From: Geothermovivens sp964644845
Lineage (GTDB): Bacteria; Zhuqueibacterota; Zhuqueibacteria; Oleimicrobiales; Geothermoviventaceae
Reading direction: 5' to 3'
Assembly: GCA_964644845.1 (NCBI GenBank)
Contig: CAZXXS010000116.1
Location: 1 to 64,000, forward strand
Length of the DNA stretch: 64,000 bases
The notes beneath the pieces were generated by a model. The model was not told the origin of the DNA, did not search any database, and worked only from the letters and a program-made list of their open reading frames with translations. Position numbers and translations under genes: made by a program. The first letter of the stretch is position 1, and the number at the start of each line of letters is the position of its first letter. Below, piece by piece: positions 60,366-64,000 of the stretch.

Positions 60366-61889
60366 ATGCGCAGAGCACTGGAAGTCCTTGGGGTTTCGCT
60401 GTTGACCGCTGTTAGCGCGTTGGCCAGCAGTAGCGTGTACGGGCCGAGCTCGGGCTACACGGCCAGCTACAGCGTTGAGCTCGCTGGGAAACGCGTGGGT
60501 CGCGCTGCGTTCCGCTTCCAGAAGTACGACACGACGTTCCATTCCCGCCTGAACGTGCGTTTCAACCTGAGGCGAGCGGGCCAGGAGGTACGGGTGGAGC
60601 TGAGAGCGGAGCTCGCTTTTTCGGCCACCAGCTTGACGCCAAAGCGCTACACGTTGCTGAGCCTGGTAAACGGCGCCAGGCAAGCGGAAATCCGCGTTGA
60701 AATGAAGGGCGATTCCGCTCTGGCCGTGATTGAGGGGCCTGGGCTCGGCAAACGCCACATTTCTGTTGCCACCAAAGTAGGGACCCTCATCCTCGACAAC
60801 AACTTCTGTGTCGATCACTACCAACTTCTCGTGTGGCGTTTCCTGAGAAGCGGAGCAGAAAGCACGAATGTGTCATTTTTGGTGCCTCAAATCTTGCTCA
60901 GGGTGCCGAACACGCTGGAGATGCAATTACGACGGCAGGGAGAGCAGACCGTTGCAATTGGCGATTCGAGTTTTACCTGCTGGAAGATCGCTGGTAGATC
61001 GGCGGGCGGGCTTCGCCTGAATTTCCTGGTCCGCAAGCGCGACGGTGTTTTACTGCGTTGGGAGGTGCCAGCTCAGGCTTCGGTGGCCCAGCTGGAGCTC
61101 AATGCGGATCAGACCGACACGTCTTTTTCGCAAGTTGACGAGAGCGAGTACCTGAACAAAATCCTGGATCGTTTTTTCATCAAGAGCTACGTGGATCTGG
61201 GGGACTGGCGCAGGCTGGAGTACCTGCGGTTGAAATCCAGACTGCGGATTGCCGCTTTCGGTGAGCCGACGCGTGACACGCCCTGGCAGAAATTCGAAGG
61301 CCATTGTGAGGTCAAGGGGAACACAGCAACCTACGACGGCGTGTTCACCGTCAAGATGGTTCGTACAAAAGGTCCCGGTAGGTGGATCGACAAGCGTGGG
61401 GGACGCTTTGCGCGCGAATTGGCGGCGGAACCCGATGTGCAGGTCGACGATCCGTTGATTCGACGAACGGCCCGCGAGATCGCTGGTGAGGCTGCCACGC
61501 CCTGGGAAGCCGTGGAACGCGTTTGTCACTGGGTAGCACAGGAAATCCGCTACAAACTCACGGGCGCAGACGCGTTGACCTGTTTGCGAACCCGACAGGG
61601 CGACTGCGGTCCTAAGGCAAAACTCGCGATCGCTTTTCTTCGCAGCCTGGGCATTCCGGCCCGGATCGCCGGTGGCTTGTTGTACGCTGGTGATCGTTGG
61701 GGGCAGCACAACTGGGTCGAGGTTTACCTCGGCGAAGCGCTCAGGTGGGTACCCGTGGATCCGACAACCGACGAGACGGATACATTCAGCGCGGCCCACC
61801 TGACTTTGTGGGAAGGCTGGGCTGGTGCTCTTGGCGCTGAGCCGGAAGGAGCCAGGATCGAAGTGCTGGAGTTTCGCAAAGCGCCCTGA
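60366..61889 (+). CDS. Transglutaminase-domain protein, secreted
   Basis: 507 residues from ATG 60366 (GTG 60363 possible) behind GGGAGGTGA. N-terminal signal peptide (LEVLGVSLLTAVSALA). The first half is beta-rich and resembles DUF3108-like domains. The C-terminal transglutaminase-like domain has Cys 414 in QGDCGPK, His 448 in GQHNW and Asp 465 in VDPTTDE, a complete triad. The role is probably a cysteine-protease-like or cross-linking activity in the periplasm; substrate unknown. It follows the antiporters by 15 nt. Confidence 0.85.
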   Translation: MRRALEVLGVSLLTAVSALASSSVYGPSSGYTASYSVELAGKRVGRAAFRFQKYDTTFHSRLNVRFNLRRAGQEVRVELRAELAFSATSLTPKRYTLLSLVNGARQAEIRVEMKGDSALAVIEGPGLGKRHISVATKVGTLILDNNFCVDHYQLLVWRFLRSGAESTNVSFLVPQILLRVPNTLEMQLRRQGEQTVAIGDSSFTCWKIAGRSAGGLRLNFLVRKRDGVLLRWEVPAQASVAQLELNADQTDTSFSQVDESEYLNKILDRFFIKSYVDLGDWRRLEYLRLKSRLRIAAFGEPTRDTPWQKFEGHCEVKGNTATYDGVFTVKMVRTKGPGRWIDKRGGRFARELAAEPDVQVDDPLIRRTAREIAGEAATPWEAVERVCHWVAQEIRYKLTGADALTCLRTRQGDCGPKAKLAIAFLRSLGIPARIAGGLLYAGDRWGQHNWVEVYLGEALRWVPVDPTTDETDTFSAAHLTLWEGWAGALGAEPEGARIEVLEFRKAP

Positions 61890-62167
61890 TACCATTTCTT
61901 TCCCTTTGAGGCTAACGATGCCTCGGAACTGCCTCCGTGTGGATCTTGTTCCCGGGGGGGGTAGATAAGGTGTGGTCCGAAGTTCGGTCCTCCGGTTCTC
62001 TGGAGAATTTCGCGGGGATGTTCTGAAGTTGAAAGATGCAGGTCGCGCCTCTCTTTCCCGGCTTTTTACCAGCGGAGAATTCCTTTCTCCGAGCCCATCC
62101 GTGCCAACTTAAGGGAATCGTTCTCCTGCTGAGGGCAAATCAGTCCAAACCCTTGCCCCAATTAGCC
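61890..62167. other. Intergenic region before the cyclophilin gene
   Basis: No supported gene. TGAGGC/GCCTCG near 61910 could form a weak hairpin without T-run. The rest is unremarkable. Confidence 0.5.
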
Positions 62168-62196
62168 TTGCTTTTCAACCGGCGTTTGTCTAACTT
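62168..62196 (+). promoter_or_regulatory. Predicted promoter of the cyclophilin-subtilase pair
   Basis: TTGCTT at 62168-62173, a 17 nt spacer and TAACTT at 62191-62196, extended to TAACTTTG. It is about 100 nt before the start codon. Confidence 0.65.
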
Positions 62197-62297
62197 TGCC
62201 GCAAATCGGGGATCGGGTGACCGGTTTGCAACCGGATTGCGTTGGAACCCGTCGGACCGGGGTAGAATGTCGAGACAAAACGGCAGGAGAACCTGAG

Positions 62298-62978
62298 ATG
62301 ATCTGCAAAAGGCTACTCGTGTTCACGCTAACCGTGGCGGTTCTGGCCGGTGGCTGTCAGAAGAAAGCTGGAGAGGAGAAAGCTGCGGCGACGCAGAAGT
62401 GCAAGACGCTGACCCAGGAGGAGATCCAGGCGATCATCCAGAAAGTCAATCAGATGCCCCTCGAACCCGTTGAACCGAACGAGGTGGCAGTGCTGGAGAC
62501 GGATTTCGGCAAGATGGTCATTAAGTTTTTTCCGGATAAAGCCCCCCTGCACACCAAGTACTTCAAACGGCTTGTGAAAGCCGGCTTCTACGACTGCACG
62601 ACATTTCACCGCGTTGTGAAAGGATTTGTGATTCAGGGGGGTGACATTTTGACCCGTGATGACGACCCAAACAACGATGGCACGGGAAACGCCGGCTACC
62701 ACATCCCGGCTGAGTTCAACGACATCCCGCACGACCGAGGAATCGTAAGCATGGCTCGTGCCCGCGACCCGAACAGTGCGGGCACCCAGTTCTTCATCTG
62801 CTTGAAGCGCCTGCCTAATCTGGATCACCAGTACACTGTTTTTGGGAAAGTGATTGAGGGGCTGGACGTGCTCGACAAGATCGCCAACGTACCGACGAAG
62901 ATGCAGCCGGGCATGCGCGAGAAAAGTCGACCTGTGAAACCCGTCTACATCCGTCACGCCTACATGACTACTCGATGA
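62298..62978 (+). CDS. Peptidyl-prolyl isomerase lipoprotein, cyclophilin type
   Basis: 226 residues from ATG 62298; the open frame upstream is rejected because it runs back over the promoter. Lipobox LAGGC places Cys 20 as the lipidated residue. A short linker is followed by the cyclophilin domain (about 65-226) with FHRVVKGFVIQGGD, GIVSMARARDPNSAGTQFFI and YTVFGKVIEGLDVLDKIA; the Arg of FHRV is catalytic. It helps fold envelope proteins. The subtilase gene starts inside its stop codon. Confidence 0.93.
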   Translation: MICKRLLVFTLTVAVLAGGCQKKAGEEKAAATQKCKTLTQEEIQAIIQKVNQMPLEPVEPNEVAVLETDFGKMVIKFFPDKAPLHTKYFKRLVKAGFYDCTTFHRVVKGFVIQGGDILTRDDDPNNDGTGNAGYHIPAEFNDIPHDRGIVSMARARDPNSAGTQFFICLKRLPNLDHQYTVFGKVIEGLDVLDKIANVPTKMQPGMREKSRPVKPVYIRHAYMTTR

Positions 62979-64000
62979 AGCATTTGAAGCACATCCTGGT
63001 CCTGGTTGCGGGATGCGCCACAGCCCTTGTGGCGCTGGCAGGCCCACCAGCGCCAGCGAACCCGCGTACCTGGGTTTTTTTCGCCGACAAGGGCGACGGC
63101 GTTCTTCGCAAAGCGGCTCTCGAAGCGGTCGAGCGCGAGCTTCCCAACCGTACCTTGTGGCGCCGGGGAAAAGTGCTCCCCAAGAACAGGCTTGTGGATG
63201 AGACAGATTTGCCCGTTCTTGAAAGCTACGTTCGGGCCGTTGAAAATGCCGGAGCACGAGTGGTCGTTCGTTCACGCTGGCTGAATGCGGTCAGCGTGAT
63301 TGCAGATTCGAACGCACTGTACAAGATCGCCCGGTTGCCTTTTGTCCGTCACACGCAACCCGTCGCTACGGCTTTTTCCTGGCTTCCCGAAACGGTTCCG
63401 CCAGCGGCTTTGAAGAAACCGGCTGAGGAAGCCGGACTTTCTTACGGGCCTTCATTCACACAACTTGCCCTGATGCGCGTGCCGGAGTTGCACCAGTGGG
63501 GTGTCACGGGGGCCGGGGTGATTGTGGGTATGCTGGATGCCGGTTACGACTGGCGCTCGCATGAGGCCTTTCAGCACGTCCGCGTGCTTGGTGAGCACGA
63601 CTTCATTTGGAACGATGACATAACTTACGATCAGGAGGGGCAGGATTACCCGGGCCAGGACGACCACGGGACCATGACGTTCTCCACGATTGCGGGCTAC
63701 ATGCCGGGACAGCTCGTGGGGCCTGCTTTCGACGCTTCTTTCTACTTGGCCAAAACCGAGCGTGTGACCGATCTGGAGGGCCACGATTTCGAGAAGCCGG
63801 TTGAAGAGGACTACTGGGTTGCTGGTTTGGAATGGCTGGAGCGGAATGGTGTAGACCTGGTCAGCAGTTCCCTGGGTTACCTGGATTGGTACACGCCCCA
63901 GGACATGGACGGCAACACGGCGGTTGTAACCGTCGCAGCGGATTTGGCGGCCAAGAAGGGCGTGTTGGTGATCAACTCAGCGGGTAACGAGGGGAATCAC
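62975..64000 (+). CDS. Subtilase (S8) protease, 5' part, runs off the window
   Basis: 342 codons from ATG 62975 to the window edge with no stop, so the gene continues. N-terminal signal peptide (about residues 5-22), a propeptide-like region, then the S8 catalytic domain. Asp 188 in GMLDAGYDW and His 231 in DDHGTMTFS are visible, with the oxyanion Asn 338 in NSAGNEGNH at the edge; the catalytic Ser lies beyond. Such secreted subtilases in Bacteroidota-like bacteria often have C-terminal sorting domains, which cannot be checked. ATGA overlap with the cyclophilin gene. Confidence 0.92.
   Translation, partial: MKHLKHILVLVAGCATALVALAGPPAPANPRTWVFFADKGDGVLRKAALEAVERELPNRTLWRRGKVLPKNRLVDETDLPVLESYVRAVENAGARVVVRSRWLNAVSVIADSNALYKIARLPFVRHTQPVATAFSWLPETVPPAALKKPAEEAGLSYGPSFTQLALMRVPELHQWGVTGAGVIVGMLDAGYDWRSHEAFQHVRVLGEHDFIWNDDITYDQEGQDYPGQDDHGTMTFSTIAGYMPGQLVGPAFDASFYLAKTERVTDLEGHDFEKPVEEDYWVAGLEWLERNGVDLVSSSLGYLDWYTPQDMDGNTAVVTVAADLAAKKGVLVINSAGNEGNH

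Noticed and set aside
1..64000. CRISPR array, insertion sequence, prophage or rRNA genes
   Set aside because: No regularly spaced repeats, transposase, integrase, phage structural gene or rRNA sequence is seen.

Overview
The window comes from a Gram-negative bacterium with moderately high GC. It carries an LptD-like outer-membrane assembly protein, a TonB/ExbB/ExbD system, DsbD and several lipoproteins. Eleven intergenic regions fit one promoter pattern, TTGnnn, a 16-17 nt spacer, then TAnnTT or close to it, often followed by T or G. This recalls the TAnnTTTG -7 element of Bacteroidota and relatives. Together with the FCB-style LptD, paired ExbD genes, class I-alpha-like glutamine synthetase and GH57 glucanotransferase, it suggests an FCB-superphylum or neighbouring uncultured lineage, possibly thermophilic. 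That placement is inference. The DNA looks chromosomal: I see no insertion sequence, phage, CRISPR array, rRNA or tRNA gene.

Layout. 0.6-4.4 kb: an unknown secreted protein, then a DUF4097-like protein, a lipoprotein and a membrane protein in a row. 4.6-12.4 kb: GH57 glucanotransferase, CtpA protease, exbB-exbD-exbD-tonB, a lipoprotein and a sigma-70-family factor. 13-22.6 kb: DsbD, a lipid-kinase-like protein overlapping a WbqC-like protein, an M20 peptidase, MTA phosphorylase, Ogt, a Nudix protein, a HAD protein and an unknown acidic protein. 23-30 kb: YjbQ, GlnA, then an overlapping chain of alpha/beta hydrolase, RarA and LptD. 30-32 kb: a leftward zinc-ribbon protein and SSB, preceded by a consensus promoter and an intrinsic terminator that bound a short RNA, then a 50-residue DUF5679-like zinc-ribbon protein. 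32-47 kb: long Lhr helicase, PTS IIA, a P-II-like protein, a DUF2007-like protein, HisS, an rRNA/tRNA methyltransferase, a CPBP protease, a SpoIID-like protein, NadB, two small membrane proteins and a P1 peptidase. 47-57 kb is leftward: rplM-rpsI; rpsB-tsf-pyrH-frr; pyrR-pyrB-pyrC-pdaD; and a deoxyhypusine-synthase-like gene with agmatinase. 57.7-64 kb: two overlapping CPA2-type antiporters, a transglutaminase-domain protein, a cyclophilin lipoprotein and the start of a subtilase.

How the genes work together. Three themes stand out. First, envelope biogenesis and energy transduction (LptD, Exb/Ton, DsbD, lipoproteins, SpoIID-like). Second, a polyamine route: arginine to agmatine (PdaD), to putrescine (SpeB), and possibly to homospermidine by the deoxyhypusine-synthase homologue, with pdaD starting inside the pyrC stop codon. 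Third, core translation and pyrimidine genes with structured leaders. The least explained pieces are the short RNA and the GTCAGG-rich region upstream of ssb, several intergenic inverted repeats, and a set of small zinc-ribbon proteins.
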